Origin: Erwinia sp039023475
GTDB taxonomy: Bacteria > Pseudomonadota > Gammaproteobacteria > Enterobacterales > Enterobacteriaceae
DNA: 64,000 bases
Assembly: GCF_039023475.1 (NCBI RefSeq)
Contig: NZ_JBCHVB010000008.1
Location: 1 to 64,000, forward strand
Direction: 5' to 3'
The notes under the pieces were generated by a model. The model did no database searches and had not been told where the DNA came from. It saw nothing but the letters and a program-made list of their open reading frames with translations. Positions 8,424 through 18,271 of this stretch are shown here, piece after piece (positions within the stretch are counted from its first letter, which is position 1; every line of letters begins with the position of its first letter). A program made the translations under genes and the position numbers.

Positions 8424-8676
8424 AGCCTACAAACCGATCAACTGCGATGACTACGACAACCTGGAACTCGCCTGCCAGAACAGCTGGATGCTACAGCTTG
8501 AGCTGAAAAACGGCGAGACGCTGCGGGCGAAAGCGACGGATATGGTTTCCCGAAAAAACGTGGAATATCTGGCGATCGATCTTTCTGGTGAAGTCCGTGA
8601 GCTTCGGCTGGATCACATCGCCAGCTTCACCCATCCCGAAATCGGGACGGTCGTTGTGGTGAGTGAATCTGATTAA
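8410..8676 (+). CDS. rof: Rho-binding antiterminator Rof
   Basis: Rof binds transcription termination factor Rho and blocks its RNA entry, inhibiting Rho-dependent termination. The 88-residue protein has the Sm-like core of the family: NCDDYDNLELACQ, VSRKNVEYL, GEVRELRLD and SFTHPEIGTVVV. The ATG at 8410 lies inside yaeP. A TTG codon directly after it would make the protein one residue shorter, and the two cannot be told apart here. Confidence 0.93.
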   Translation: MLTNEAYKPINCDDYDNLELACQNSWMLQLELKNGETLRAKATDMVSRKNVEYLAIDLSGEVRELRLDHIASFTHPEIGTVVVVSESD

Positions 8677-8717
8677 CCCTCTCCTGAGGCGGAATTGCTT
8701 CCGCCTCCAGCCCGGCT

Positions 8718-9035
8718 TCAGGGCCTGAGGCCGGCATACCAGGCCGCAATATCCTTAATATCCTGCTCGCTAAATCCCGCCACAAACGCCTTCATCATTT
8801 CAGCCTCTCCACCGCTGCGGCCACCCGTTTTATACGCCTGTAACGCGCTGGCAAGATAATCCGCATTCTGTCCGGCCAGATTTGGGTAGCCCGGCACGGT
8901 CGAGATGCCCTGCGCGCCATGGCATCCCTGACAGCGGGCAGCCTTTTGCTCACCGGCCTGCGCGCTGCCTTCCGCGAGTGCAGGAAGGGTAATAGCCGTC
9001 AGCATCACGACTGACAGCATTCTTTTAAACATCAT
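8718..9035 (-). CDS. Small periplasmic class I cytochrome c
   Basis: The 105-residue precursor has an Sec signal peptide (cleavage likely after ALA, near residue 21) and a single heme c motif CQGCH (35-39) followed by GAQGIS. The downstream MMKAFVAGFSEQDIKDIAAWY is typical of cytochrome c4/c553-type domains, with a methionine as probable distal ligand. Its ATG overlaps the tilS stop by 4 bp (ATGA), implying translational coupling. E. coli has no counterpart here. The partner oxidase or reductase is unknown. It needs the Ccm maturation system, which is not in this window. Confidence 0.85.
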   Translation of the reverse strand: MMFKRMLSVVMLTAITLPALAEGSAQAGEQKAARCQGCHGAQGISTVPGYPNLAGQNADYLASALQAYKTGGRSGGEAEMMKAFVAGFSEQDIKDIAAWYAGLRP

Positions 9036-10339
9036 GACTCTTCTCTCTCCCAGTAGACCTTCCAGGCCCGATCGCCGGCCGGCTCGCCTTCACGCGTGAC
9101 AAACAGACCGGCGGCGGCCATCAGGCCGTCGTTATAGTAAATCAGCGGCGTACGCTCACGCTGCCAGGGAGGAATGCCCAGCTCCTGCCAGAGTTTCTTC
9201 AGCGGACGGCTCCCGGCGCGGCCGGTAATATGGTATTGCCCGCTGGCCTGAAAGCGCACGCTGACGGCCTCCCGATCGCCGGGCGGACGCATCACCATTC
9301 CCCTTTCACCGCGCACCAGTTTACCCAACCCCGCAGGCAGTTGCAGCGGCGTCCAGGGCGCGGGCCAGGGAATAACCTCTTTTTTCAGATCCGGCACCAG
9401 CGCCAGCCAGTAGAGCCGCTGGCGAAAGCGGCGCACTTCCGCCCGACCCAGACGCAGACGCGGAGCGGCGTCCTCCCGGCTACAGGCAACTTCAGACCAG
9501 ATGCGGTTAAGGGCTTCTTTTGACGGCATCCTCCCCTGCTGTCCCGCAATCCAGCGGCGCAGCAGCGCGGCACGATGGGCTTCACTCATCGTTTGCAGCG
9601 GGACGATATCGAGCGTGCCTTTCTCATCGACCAGCGCGGAGAGAGAAGCGGAGAGAAGTTCATCCAGCAGCTGCTCCTGTTCGGCGCAAAGGCTGGCGCT
9701 GCGGGCCACCGCCTGTGAGAAATGGGGCCAGCGGCTGGTCAGCGCGGGCAGGATCTCCTGCCGCAGAAAATTACGATCGTAGCGACGGTCCTGATTACTC
9801 TCATCTTCAATCCAGCGGAGCTGGTGCGCCTGCGCCCAGGCTTCCAGCTGGTGTCGCGTCTGGCCAAGCAGCGGGCGGAGATGATCCCATCTCTCCAGCG
9901 CTCCCCTCAGCGGCATAGCGGACAAACCCGCCGGGCCACTGCCGCGCTTGAGCGCCAGCAGCAGCGTTTCACACTGATCGTCCTGATGCTGCGCGGTCAC
10001 CAGGCACTCATCGGGTAGAAGCGCGTGGCGAAAAGCGGTATAGCGCGCCTGCCGTGCCGCCGCCTCAATGCCCTCTGTTCGCCCGTCGACAGTAACCCGA
10101 ACCACCTCCAGCGGCACTTCCCAGCGCAGACACGCCGCTTCGCAATGACTTACCCACGCATCAGCTGAGGCGCTCAGCCCGTGATGAATATGGATTGCCC
10201 GCAGGCGCAGTGACGGAGATTGCTGTCGCAGTAACACAAGCTGATGAAGCAGCACGCTGGAGTCCAGCCCGCCGCTGTAGGCCACCAGCAGCTGCTGATG
10301 TCCGGCAAGATGTTGTTGAAGAGAGAGTAAGGCTGACAT
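9032..10339 (-). CDS. tilS: tRNA(Ile)-lysidine synthase
   Basis: TilS modifies C34 of the minor tRNA-Ile (CAU anticodon) to lysidine, switching it from Met to Ile. This is essential for reading AUA codons. The 435-residue protein has the PP-loop ATPase motif SGGLDS (22-27), the substrate motif HIHHGLS and HQDDQCETLLL. The C-terminal accessory domain (TGRAGSRPLKKLWQELGIPPWQRERTP) follows. It lies between yaeR and the cytochrome c gene, which overlaps its 3' end. Confidence 0.96.
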   Translation of the reverse strand: MSALLSLQQHLAGHQQLLVAYSGGLDSSVLLHQLVLLRQQSPSLRLRAIHIHHGLSASADAWVSHCEAACLRWEVPLEVVRVTVDGRTEGIEAAARQARYTAFRHALLPDECLVTAQHQDDQCETLLLALKRGSGPAGLSAMPLRGALERWDHLRPLLGQTRHQLEAWAQAHQLRWIEDESNQDRRYDRNFLRQEILPALTSRWPHFSQAVARSASLCAEQEQLLDELLSASLSALVDEKGTLDIVPLQTMSEAHRAALLRRWIAGQQGRMPSKEALNRIWSEVACSREDAAPRLRLGRAEVRRFRQRLYWLALVPDLKKEVIPWPAPWTPLQLPAGLGKLVRGERGMVMRPPGDREAVSVRFQASGQYHITGRAGSRPLKKLWQELGIPPWQRERTPLIYYNDGLMAAAGLFVTREGEPAGDRAWKVYWEREES

Positions 10340-10401
10340 GAGGGTTCCGCACCAGAAGGAGAAAAACCGGCCATCGCTGGCCGGGTCAGTCAGGCGCTAT
10401 C

Positions 10402-10791
10402 TTACGCCTGATAGAGCTCCAGCGGCAAACCGTCCGGGTCGGAAAAAAAGGTGAAGCGCTTGCCGGTGACGGGATCGACGCGGATCGTCTCGCACCTGAC
10501 GCCTTTCTCTTCAAGATGCTGGCAGGCGAGATCAATATCCGCCACGCTGAAAGCGAGGTGACGCAGGCCACAGGCTTCCGGCTGAGTGGGCCGCGCGGGC
10601 GGAAAGGGAAATGAGAACAGCTCAATGGTGTACTCTCCATTCAGCGCCAGGTCACCTTTCCATGAGTCGCGGACCTCACGGTACACCTCGCCCATCAGCG
10701 TAAAGCCCAGCACATCACAGTAGAAGGTTTTGCTGGTTTGGTAGTGGCTGGCGATAATGGCGATGTGATGAACCTGCTTAATTCCTAACAT
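10402..10791 (-). CDS. yaeR: VOC (glyoxalase/bleomycin-resistance fold) protein YaeR
   Basis: This 129-residue metalloenzyme-like protein equals E. coli YaeR in length and closely matches it in sequence. It has two beta-alpha-beta-beta-beta VOC modules, with likely metal ligands in HHIAI, the glutamate of IELFSFPFPP, LRHLAFSV and LPLELYQ. Its substrate is not established. It lies between ldcC and tilS on the same strand. Confidence 0.93.
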   Translation of the reverse strand: MLGIKQVHHIAIIASHYQTSKTFYCDVLGFTLMGEVYREVRDSWKGDLALNGEYTIELFSFPFPPARPTQPEACGLRHLAFSVADIDLACQHLEEKGVRCETIRVDPVTGKRFTFFSDPDGLPLELYQA

Positions 10792-10867
10792 AATGACTCC
10801 TCAGTAATAGCATCCTGGCAGTACCTTACGCAGGCTCACCGGTGGGAACAATGGCACAATTCTGGAT

Positions 10868-13006
10868 TCACTCTTTCAGCACGCGCACCAGATACTGCCC
10901 CGCTTCCGTCAGCGTTGCGCCATGGATATCCGTTTCAAAACCGGGGTAGTGACGGCCTATGGTGCAGAGCATAAGCAGAAAATCGAGGACGGCCCGGCTC
11001 TCCTCTGTGATCATCTCTCCCGGCATCACTACCGGCACACCGGGCGGATAAGGCAGGATCATGTTGGCCGAAATCCGTCCAACCAGCCTGTCAATTTCCA
11101 CCGTCTCGACATTGCCCTTTACCTGCTGCTGGAACATCTGATGCGGCGTCAGACGCATTTCCGGCAGCGTGGCAAATGCCTGAAGCATCAGCCGGGGCAG
11201 ATCGTGCTGGCGGATCAGCGTGTGAATCCCCTGCGCCAGCGTCTGGATCCGCATAGTGCGGTAAAAGTCAGGATCTTCCGCATAGAGATCCGGCAGCATG
11301 TTTTTTACTCTGAGATTAAGATCGTAACTGCGCTTGAACTCCGTCAGCCCACGCAGCACGCTCATCGCTTTGGTTTTATCAATACCAATACTGAAGAGAA
11401 ACAGCAGGTTATAGGGGCCCGTTTTCTCAACGACAATGCCCCGCTCGTCCAGAAACTTGGCTACCAGCGCGGCCGGGATCCCTTCATCCGCCATTTCACC
11501 CTGCTCACTCATTCCCGGCGTCAGGATCGTCACCTTGATCGGATCGAGATACATATGATCCGCGTCGGCATCCATAAAGCCGTGCCAGTTTTCATCGCCC
11601 GGCTGAATGGGCCAGCACTGCGGCTCTTCCACCCCCTCCGGCTGCCAGATATCAAAAAACCAGCCTTCCGACTCTTCGCGAAGCCGCTGAACCTCACGCC
11701 GGAAGTGCAGCGCCCGCTCAACTGACCGGTTAATCAGCCGCCGGCCCGGATTCCCGCGCAGCATCGCCGCCGCCGTTTCAATTGAGGCCACGATGGAATA
11801 GTTCGGCGAGGTGGTCGTGTGCATCATGTAGGCTTCATTAAAGGTGTGCTCGTCATACTCGCCTTTAATATGGATCAGGGAAGCCTGGGAAAATGCCGCC
11901 AGCAGTTTATGCGTCGACTGCGTTTCATAAATGACTTTTCCCGGCGTCCGCTCGCCGCTCATCCCGCTCAGGCCGCTGTAAATCGGATGAAAGTTGGTAT
12001 AAGGCACCCATGCCGAGTCAAAATGAATCGAGGGAACGTCCAGCGTCTCTTTAATATACTGGGTGTTATAGAGCAGGCCGTCATAGGTCGAATTGGTGAT
12101 TACCGCGTGAACCGGCCAGGTGGCGCGCGGCGTCTGCGCAATCTTCAGCGCGATATTTTCCCGGGTGAACTCCCGTTTGGGGATCCCTCCCAGAATCCCC
12201 AGCGCATTGCGCGTAGGCTTCAGCCAGACCGGGATAAGATCGCTCATCATCAGCAGATGCGTCAGTGATTTATGGCAGTTGCGATCGATCAGGACCGTGC
12301 TTCCCGCCGGAGCGGCATACATGCCGACAATTTTATTGGATGTCGAGGTGCCGTTAGTGACCATATAGCTCTGCTCGGCGCCAAACGTTCTCGCCACATA
12401 CTCTTCGGCTTCCAGATGAGGTCCGGTATGATCGAGTAACGATCCCAGCTCGGTAACCGAGATGGAGATATCCGCTTTCAGCGTATTGGCGCCGTAAAAA
12501 TCATAGAACAGGCTGCCCACCGGACTTTTCTGGAACGCCGTGCCCGCCATATGCCCCGGCGTGCAAAATGTATATTTGCCTTCCTTCACATAATTGAACA
12601 GCGCTTTGGTTAAGGGCGGCGTAATGGTGTCGATATATTCATCCGTGTACTGCCGGATGCGCTGGGCAATATCGTCCGCGGCGCCAAGCCCATATTCGAA
12701 GAACCAGATCGCCATCCGCATTTCGTTCACGCTGACGTCCAGCGTGGAATGGGTATTGATAAAGGCATACAGCGGCAGGTATTCGTTCAGCAGGTTGATC
12801 TCACTACAGAGATCGAGGCTGTACTCGTCCCAGTCAAATATCACGCCGCAGATGCGGGGATTATGTTCGATCAGCTTTAGCAGGTCATTGGCATCTTTGG
12901 GGTAGATCGTTCTGAAGCCCAGGCTATTAAGCGCCGAATCCAGCTCACGGATGGGCTCATCCTTATAGAATGCATTTTGCGGACCTACTATTGCGATAAT
13001 ATTCAA
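10868..13006 (-). CDS. ldcC: Lysine decarboxylase, constitutive type
   Basis: The enzyme makes cadaverine from lysine with PLP. At 712 residues it matches E. coli LdcC (713) and its paralogue CadA. The N-terminal wing domain is response-regulator-like (about 1-130). The PLP domain carries the Schiff-base lysine in STHKLLAAFSQ and the upstream HCHKSLTHLL, and a C-terminal domain follows. The placement beside accA is that of ldcC; no cadB-like antiporter or CadC gene is adjacent, which argues against cadA. Confidence 0.93.
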   Translation of the reverse strand: MNIIAIVGPQNAFYKDEPIRELDSALNSLGFRTIYPKDANDLLKLIEHNPRICGVIFDWDEYSLDLCSEINLLNEYLPLYAFINTHSTLDVSVNEMRMAIWFFEYGLGAADDIAQRIRQYTDEYIDTITPPLTKALFNYVKEGKYTFCTPGHMAGTAFQKSPVGSLFYDFYGANTLKADISISVTELGSLLDHTGPHLEAEEYVARTFGAEQSYMVTNGTSTSNKIVGMYAAPAGSTVLIDRNCHKSLTHLLMMSDLIPVWLKPTRNALGILGGIPKREFTRENIALKIAQTPRATWPVHAVITNSTYDGLLYNTQYIKETLDVPSIHFDSAWVPYTNFHPIYSGLSGMSGERTPGKVIYETQSTHKLLAAFSQASLIHIKGEYDEHTFNEAYMMHTTTSPNYSIVASIETAAAMLRGNPGRRLINRSVERALHFRREVQRLREESEGWFFDIWQPEGVEEPQCWPIQPGDENWHGFMDADADHMYLDPIKVTILTPGMSEQGEMADEGIPAALVAKFLDERGIVVEKTGPYNLLFLFSIGIDKTKAMSVLRGLTEFKRSYDLNLRVKNMLPDLYAEDPDFYRTMRIQTLAQGIHTLIRQHDLPRLMLQAFATLPEMRLTPHQMFQQQVKGNVETVEIDRLVGRISANMILPYPPGVPVVMPGEMITEESRAVLDFLLMLCTIGRHYPGFETDIHGATLTEAGQYLVRVLKE

Positions 13007-13115
13007 TGCTCACCTCTGAGTTAGTGCAACGGCAAGGTGTAAGCATAGCGAAGATGAAATAAGGAAGCAGGATTAACGAATGGTGGTGAGTGAAGCGGGA
13101 AGAGATAGCGTGGTA

Positions 13116-13146
13116 AAACCACGGCGGCAGGCGCACGCCGTGGTTT
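13116..13146 (-). terminator. Terminator after accA
   Basis: An 11-bp stem (AAACCACGGCG at 13116-13126 with its complement at 13136-13146) is followed on the minus strand by TTTT. It separates the accA transcript from ldcC. Confidence 0.7.
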
Positions 13147-13160
13147 AAGCGCTGGCGTTA

Positions 13161-14120
13161 TCAGGCGTAGCCGTAGCTCATCAGACGCTGATAGCGGCGA
13201 TCGAGCAGCTCGTCCTTGCTAAGCATATCCAGCTCGGCCAGATCGGCCAGCAGCTGCGCCTTGAGCGATTCGCCAATCGCCAGCGGGTTGCGGTGCGCGC
13301 CGCCCAGTGGCTCAGGGATGACGGTGTCGATCAGCTTCAGCTCTTTCAGGCGCGGGGCGATAATGCCCATCGCTTCAGCGGCCAGCGGCGCTTTATCGGC
13401 GCTTTTCCACAGAATCGACGCACAGCCTTCCGGCGAGATCACCGAATAGGTGCTGTACTGAAGCATGTTCACCTTGTCGCCCACGCCGATAGCGAGCGCG
13501 CCGCCGGAGCCACCTTCACCGATAACGGTGCAGATAACCGGCACTTTAAGCCCGGACATTTCACGCAGGTTACGTGCAATCGCCTCGCTTTGTCCGCGCT
13601 CTTCCGCGCCCACGCCCGGATAGGCGCCAGGCGTGTCGATAAAGGTCACGATCGGCATATTAAAACGCTCGGCCATTTCCATCAGGCGCAGCGCTTTGCG
13701 ATAGCCTTCCGGTGCCGGCATACCGAAGTTACGACGGATTTTCTCTTTGGTTTCGCGGCCTTTCTGATGACCAATGATCATCACCGGGCGTCCTTCCAGA
13801 CGTGCGATACCGCCAACGATAGCCTTGTCATCCGCGTAGGCGCGATCGCCCGCCAGTTCGTCAAAGTCGGTGAAGGCGTTGCGGACATAGTCCAGCGTAT
13901 AAGGGCGTAAAGGGTGACGCGCCAGCTGCGCGATCTGCCATGCGCCCAAATCGGCGAAGATTTTACGTGTCAGCTCAACGCTTTTTTCGCGCAGACGCTG
14001 CACTTCTTCATCCAGATTAATATCCAGTTTTTCATCCTGACGGCCAACCGACTTCAGCGAATCAATCTTCGCTTCAAGTTCTGCGATTGGCTGTTCGAAA
14101 TCCAGGTAATTAAGACTCAT
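13161..14120 (-). CDS. accA: Acetyl-CoA carboxylase, carboxyltransferase alpha subunit
   Basis: AccA with AccD transfers the carboxyl group from biotin to acetyl-CoA, giving malonyl-CoA for fatty acid synthesis. At 319 residues it equals E. coli AccA. Diagnostic segments are RPVMIIGHQKGR, FNMPIVTFIDTPGAYPGVGAEERGQ, the oxyanion-hole GEGGSGGALAI and MLQYSTYSVISPEGCASILW. It starts 12 bp after dnaE, so the two are likely cotranscribed. Confidence 0.97.
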   Translation of the reverse strand: MSLNYLDFEQPIAELEAKIDSLKSVGRQDEKLDINLDEEVQRLREKSVELTRKIFADLGAWQIAQLARHPLRPYTLDYVRNAFTDFDELAGDRAYADDKAIVGGIARLEGRPVMIIGHQKGRETKEKIRRNFGMPAPEGYRKALRLMEMAERFNMPIVTFIDTPGAYPGVGAEERGQSEAIARNLREMSGLKVPVICTVIGEGGSGGALAIGVGDKVNMLQYSTYSVISPEGCASILWKSADKAPLAAEAMGIIAPRLKELKLIDTVIPEPLGGAHRNPLAIGESLKAQLLADLAELDMLSKDELLDRRYQRLMSYGYA

Positions 14121-14132
14121 AATGTTCCTGTT

Positions 14133-17100
14133 TTAGTCAAACTCCAGTTCCACCTGCTCCGACCCTATCAGCGACCGTAGTTCGTTTAATAAACGATCGC
14201 TGGGTGAGACACGCCAGGCTGCGCCAAAGCGCAGCTTCGCCCGTGCATCCTCTCTCTGATAGTAGAGATGTACCGGAATAGTCCCCGAACGATGGGGTTC
14301 CAGGGATTGACGGAGACGGTTCAAAAGCTGGTCATCAATTTGCCTGTCCGTCAGCGAGATAGCAAGCCCGCGTGCATATTTTTCGCGGGCTTCATCAATG
14401 TCCATCACATCGCGGGCGGTCATTTTGAGCCCCCCGCTGAAGTCATCGAAGCTGACCTGTCCGCTGACGATCAGAATACGGTCTTTTTCCAGCAAATGCT
14501 GAAACTTGTCGAGTGCATCTGTAAACAACATCACTTCCAGCCGGCCCGAGCGGTCGTCAAGCGTACAGATGCCAATCCGGTTACCGCGTTTTGTTACCAT
14601 CACGCGGGCCGCCACCACCAGACCGACGGCCATCGTCATCTTGCCACGTTCGGTCGGGTGCATGTCTTTCAGGCGCATTCCCCCCACGTAGCGCTCGATC
14701 TCTTTCAGATACTGATTGATCGGGTGCCCGGTCAGGTAAAGCCCCAGTGTTTCTCTTTCGCCGTCAAGCCTGACCTGCTCTGGCCAGGGCGTCACGTCCG
14801 CGTAGGACTGCTCGATCTGCTCCGGCTCATCGGCCAGCACGCCAAACATATCGGCCTGGCCGATAGCTTCCGCCTTCGCATGCTGGTCTGCCGCCTTCAG
14901 CGCCTCACCCAGCGCGCTCATCAGCGCGGCACGGTGCGGGCCAAGACGGTCAAACGCGCCGGACATAATCAGCTTTTCCAGCACGCGGCGGTTAAGCTTC
15001 TTCGTATCGGTACGGGCGCAAAGATCGAACAGTTCCCGGAAATAACCATCCTTATTACGCGCTTCAAGTATGGCCTCAATCGGGCCTTCGCCCACGCCTT
15101 TTATCGCCCCGATGCCGTAAACGATCTCACCCTCGTCATTCACGTGGAACTGATAGAGGCCGGAATTGATATCCGGCGGCAGCACTTTCAGTCCCATACG
15201 CCAGCACTCGTCGACCAGGCCCACCACCTTTTCAGTGTTGTCCATATCGGCCGTCATTACCGCCGCCATAAATTCAGCCGGGTAGTGCGCCTTCAGCCAG
15301 AGCGTCTGATAAGAGACCAGCGCATAAGCGGCAGAGTGCGATTTATTAAACCCATATCCGGCAAATTTCTCTACCAGATCGAAGATCTTAATCGCCAGTT
15401 CGCCATCAATACCGCGTGATTTTGCGCCATCCTCAAAGCCACCGCGCTGTTTGGCCATTTCGACCGGGTTCTTTTTACCCATAGCGCGGCGCAGCATATC
15501 AGCGCCGCCCAGGCTGTAGCCCGCCAGCACCTGGGCTATCTGCATGACCTGTTCCTGATACAGGATAATGCCGTAGGTCGGTTCCAGCACCGGTTTCAGC
15601 GACTCATGCTGCCACTGAATATCCGGATAGGAGATCGCCTCACGTCCGTGCTTACGGTCAATAAAGTTATCCACCATCCCGGACTGTAGCGGCCCCGGGC
15701 GGAACAGCGCCACCAGCGCGATCATATCCTCAAAGCAGTCGGGCTTGAGGCGTTTGATCAGATCCTTCATGCCGCGCGATTCAAGCTGGAACACCGCGGT
15801 GGTTTCCGAGCGTTGCAGCATATCGAAACTTTTTTTATCTTCAAGCGGAATCGCTGCAATGTCGATCGGCGGCTCGCCCTGCTTCTCGCGGCGGGCGTTA
15901 ATCATCTTCAGCGCCCAGTCGATGATGGTCAGCGTGCGCAGGCCAAGGAAGTCAAACTTCACCAACCCGGCATATTCCACATCGTTCTTGTCAAACTGGG
16001 TAACCGGATGGTTGCCGTTGTCATCACAGTAAAGCGGCGCGAAATCGGTGATCTGAGTGGGTGCAATGACCACGCCCCCGGCGTGTTTCCCGGCGTTACG
16101 CGTCACCCCTTCCAGCTTGCGCGCCATGTCGATCAGCGCCTTCACTTCCTCATCCGCCTCATAAATTTCAGGCAGCTGCGGCTCGGCGGCAAAGGCTTTT
16201 TCCAGCGTCATGCCCGGATCGGGCGGCACCAGCTTGGAGATGCGGTCAACAAAGCCGTAGGGATGGCCCAGCACGCGTCCGACATCGCGGATCACCGCTT
16301 TCGCCGCCATCGTTCCGAAGGTGATGATCTGCGACACGGCCTTACGGCCATACATTTCCGCGACGTGCTCTATGACCAGGTCACGCTTTTCCATACAGAA
16401 ATCGACATCGAAGTCGGGCATCGAGACGCGTTCCGGGTTAAGGAAGCGTTCAAAAAGCAGATCGAATTCCAGCGGGTCGAGATCGGTGATTTTCAGCGCA
16501 TAAGCCACCAGGGAGCCCGCACCGGAGCCACGCCCCGGACCAACCGGCACGTCGTTATCCTTCGACCACTGAATAAACTCCATTACGATCAGGAAGTAGC
16601 CAGGAAACCCCATCTGGTTGATGACGTTCAGCTCAATATCGAGGCGTTCATCATATTCAGGGCGCTTCTGTGCCCGGACTTCCGGATCGGGAAAGAGGAA
16701 TTCCAGACGCTCTTCCAGCCCTTCCTTTGACTTCATGACCAGGAAGTCTTCGGTAGTCATATTCCCTGTAGGGAACTGCGGCAGGAAATATTCACCAAGA
16801 CGAATGGTGACGTTACAGCGTTTAGCGATCTCCACGCTGTTCGCCAGCGCTTCTGGAATGTCCGAGAAAAGCTCGCACATTTCGTCGCTGCTGCGCAGAT
16901 ATTGCTGAGCGCTGTAGTTACGGGGGCGTTTAGGATCGTCCAGCGTGAAGCCATCATGGATCGCTACGCGGATTTCATGCGCGTCGAAGTCTCCCTCCTC
17001 CAGGAAGCAGACTTCGTTAGTGGCGACCACAGGGATCCCATTGCGGGTGGCGAGTTCAACGGCGGCATGCACCCAGGTTTCTTCATCGGGGCGGCCGGTG

Positions 17101-17615
17101 CGCACCAGCTCAAGATAGTAACGATCGGCAAAGTGCGTCTGATAAAAAGAGAGGCATTCCGTCACCATCGCATCATTGCCACGCAGCAGCATCTGCCCCA
17201 CGTCGCCACGTCGGCCGCCGGAAAGCAGGATCAGCCCCTCATTCAGCTCAATCAGCCAGTCACGGTCAATGACCGGGCCAGCGGCACCATAGCCACGCTG
17301 GTAGGCGCGGGAAATCAGCAGGGTCAGATTCTGGTAGCCATCATTAGTGGCCGCGAGGATAGTCAGCTGCGAAAGCTCATCGCCCATCGCCTCACTGGCG
17401 ACGTTAACGTCGGCACCGATGATCGGCTTCATCCCCTGCGCGTGCGCCGTACCGTAAAATTTCACCAGCCCACAGAGGTTGGTGAAATCGGTAATGGCAA
17501 TCGCCGGCATCCCAAGCTCTGCCGCTCGCTTCACCAACGGGCCCGTTTTGGCCAGCCCATCGATCATGGAATAGTCACTGTGAACGCGAAGATGAATAAA
17601 ACGAGGTTCGGCCAT
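14133..17615 (-). CDS. dnaE: DNA polymerase III alpha subunit
   Basis: DnaE is the replicative polymerase. The 1160-residue protein equals E. coli DnaE. It starts with a PHP domain (FIHLRVHSDYSMIDGLAKT). The catalytic palm has the aspartates in MPDFDVDFCMEKRD at about 400. The beta-binding region follows, then an OB fold near the C-terminus (MTMAVGLVVAARVMVTKRGNR) and a final tau-binding tail. It sits 32 bp downstream of rnhB in the leftward lpx-rnhB-dnaE-accA array. Confidence 0.98.
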   Translation of the reverse strand: MAEPRFIHLRVHSDYSMIDGLAKTGPLVKRAAELGMPAIAITDFTNLCGLVKFYGTAHAQGMKPIIGADVNVASEAMGDELSQLTILAATNDGYQNLTLLISRAYQRGYGAAGPVIDRDWLIELNEGLILLSGGRRGDVGQMLLRGNDAMVTECLSFYQTHFADRYYLELVRTGRPDEETWVHAAVELATRNGIPVVATNEVCFLEEGDFDAHEIRVAIHDGFTLDDPKRPRNYSAQQYLRSSDEMCELFSDIPEALANSVEIAKRCNVTIRLGEYFLPQFPTGNMTTEDFLVMKSKEGLEERLEFLFPDPEVRAQKRPEYDERLDIELNVINQMGFPGYFLIVMEFIQWSKDNDVPVGPGRGSGAGSLVAYALKITDLDPLEFDLLFERFLNPERVSMPDFDVDFCMEKRDLVIEHVAEMYGRKAVSQIITFGTMAAKAVIRDVGRVLGHPYGFVDRISKLVPPDPGMTLEKAFAAEPQLPEIYEADEEVKALIDMARKLEGVTRNAGKHAGGVVIAPTQITDFAPLYCDDNGNHPVTQFDKNDVEYAGLVKFDFLGLRTLTIIDWALKMINARREKQGEPPIDIAAIPLEDKKSFDMLQRSETTAVFQLESRGMKDLIKRLKPDCFEDMIALVALFRPGPLQSGMVDNFIDRKHGREAISYPDIQWQHESLKPVLEPTYGIILYQEQVMQIAQVLAGYSLGGADMLRRAMGKKNPVEMAKQRGGFEDGAKSRGIDGELAIKIFDLVEKFAGYGFNKSHSAAYALVSYQTLWLKAHYPAEFMAAVMTADMDNTEKVVGLVDECWRMGLKVLPPDINSGLYQFHVNDEGEIVYGIGAIKGVGEGPIEAILEARNKDGYFRELFDLCARTDTKKLNRRVLEKLIMSGAFDRLGPHRAALMSALGEALKAADQHAKAEAIGQADMFGVLADEPEQIEQSYADVTPWPEQVRLDGERETLGLYLTGHPINQYLKEIERYVGGMRLKDMHPTERGKMTMAVGLVVAARVMVTKRGNRIGICTLDDRSGRLEVMLFTDALDKFQHLLEKDRILIVSGQVSFDDFSGGLKMTARDVMDIDEAREKYARGLAISLTDRQIDDQLLNRLRQSLEPHRSGTIPVHLYYQREDARAKLRFGAAWRVSPSDRLLNELRSLIGSEQVELEFD

Positions 17616-17647
17616 GATGAATCCTGCTTAAGGCTGACGAGAAAGAA

Positions 17648-18271
17648 TTAAAACGCGGCCCTGGCGGCCATCGCCACCTCAGCATCCAGCAGCGCATTGC
17701 GTACCGGTGCGAAGCTGCGGCGATGGTGCGGCGTGGCACCAAACAGGCTCAGCTTCTCCAGGTGCAGCGCGGTTGGGTAGCCTTTATGCTGGGCAAACCC
17801 ATAGGCGGGAAACAGCAGATCTAATTCCGCCATTTCACGGTCACGCGTTACTTTCGCCATGATGGAGGCGGCGCTGATTTCGGCCACCAGGCTGTCGCCT
17901 TTAACGACCGCCTGCGCGGGTACCGGCAGCGCAGGGCAGCGGTTGCCATCGATTAATACAAAATCTGGCGCGATATGTAAACCCGCGACGGCGCGCTGCA
18001 TTGCAAGCATGGTGGCGTGCAGGATATTGAGCTGGTCGATCTCCTCGGGCTCCGCCCGCCCCAGGCTCCAGCTCAGCGCTTTTTCGCGAATTTCGTCATA
18101 GAGCGCCAGACGACGCTTCTCTGACAGCTTTTTCGAATCCGCCAGCCCGGCAATTGGCCTTGCCGGATCGAGAATAACGGCGGCGGTGACGACGGCACCG
18201 ACCAGCGGGCCCCGTCCGACCTCATCCACACCGGCGATGCGGGAAGCGAAAGGATAAATAAACTCACTCAT
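17648..18271 (-). CDS. rnhB: Ribonuclease HII
   Basis: RNase HII nicks DNA 5' of single ribonucleotides and starts ribonucleotide excision repair. The 207-residue protein has the catalytic acidic residues in GVDEVGRGPL (Asp16, Glu17), the conserved LADSKKLS, the aspartate of VLIDGNRCPAL and MAKVTRDREM. It is slightly longer than E. coli RnhB (198) because of a C-terminal extension. Its ATG overlaps the lpxB stop by 4 bp. Confidence 0.96.
   Translation of the reverse strand: MSEFIYPFASRIAGVDEVGRGPLVGAVVTAAVILDPARPIAGLADSKKLSEKRRLALYDEIREKALSWSLGRAEPEEIDQLNILHATMLAMQRAVAGLHIAPDFVLIDGNRCPALPVPAQAVVKGDSLVAEISAASIMAKVTRDREMAELDLLFPAYGFAQHKGYPTALHLEKLSLFGATPHHRRSFAPVRNALLDAEVAMAARAAF

Noticed and set aside
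14268..15419. 383-codon plus-strand frame opposite dnaE
   Set aside because: It is antisense to a certain gene, His/Gln/Arg-rich and without recognisable motifs.
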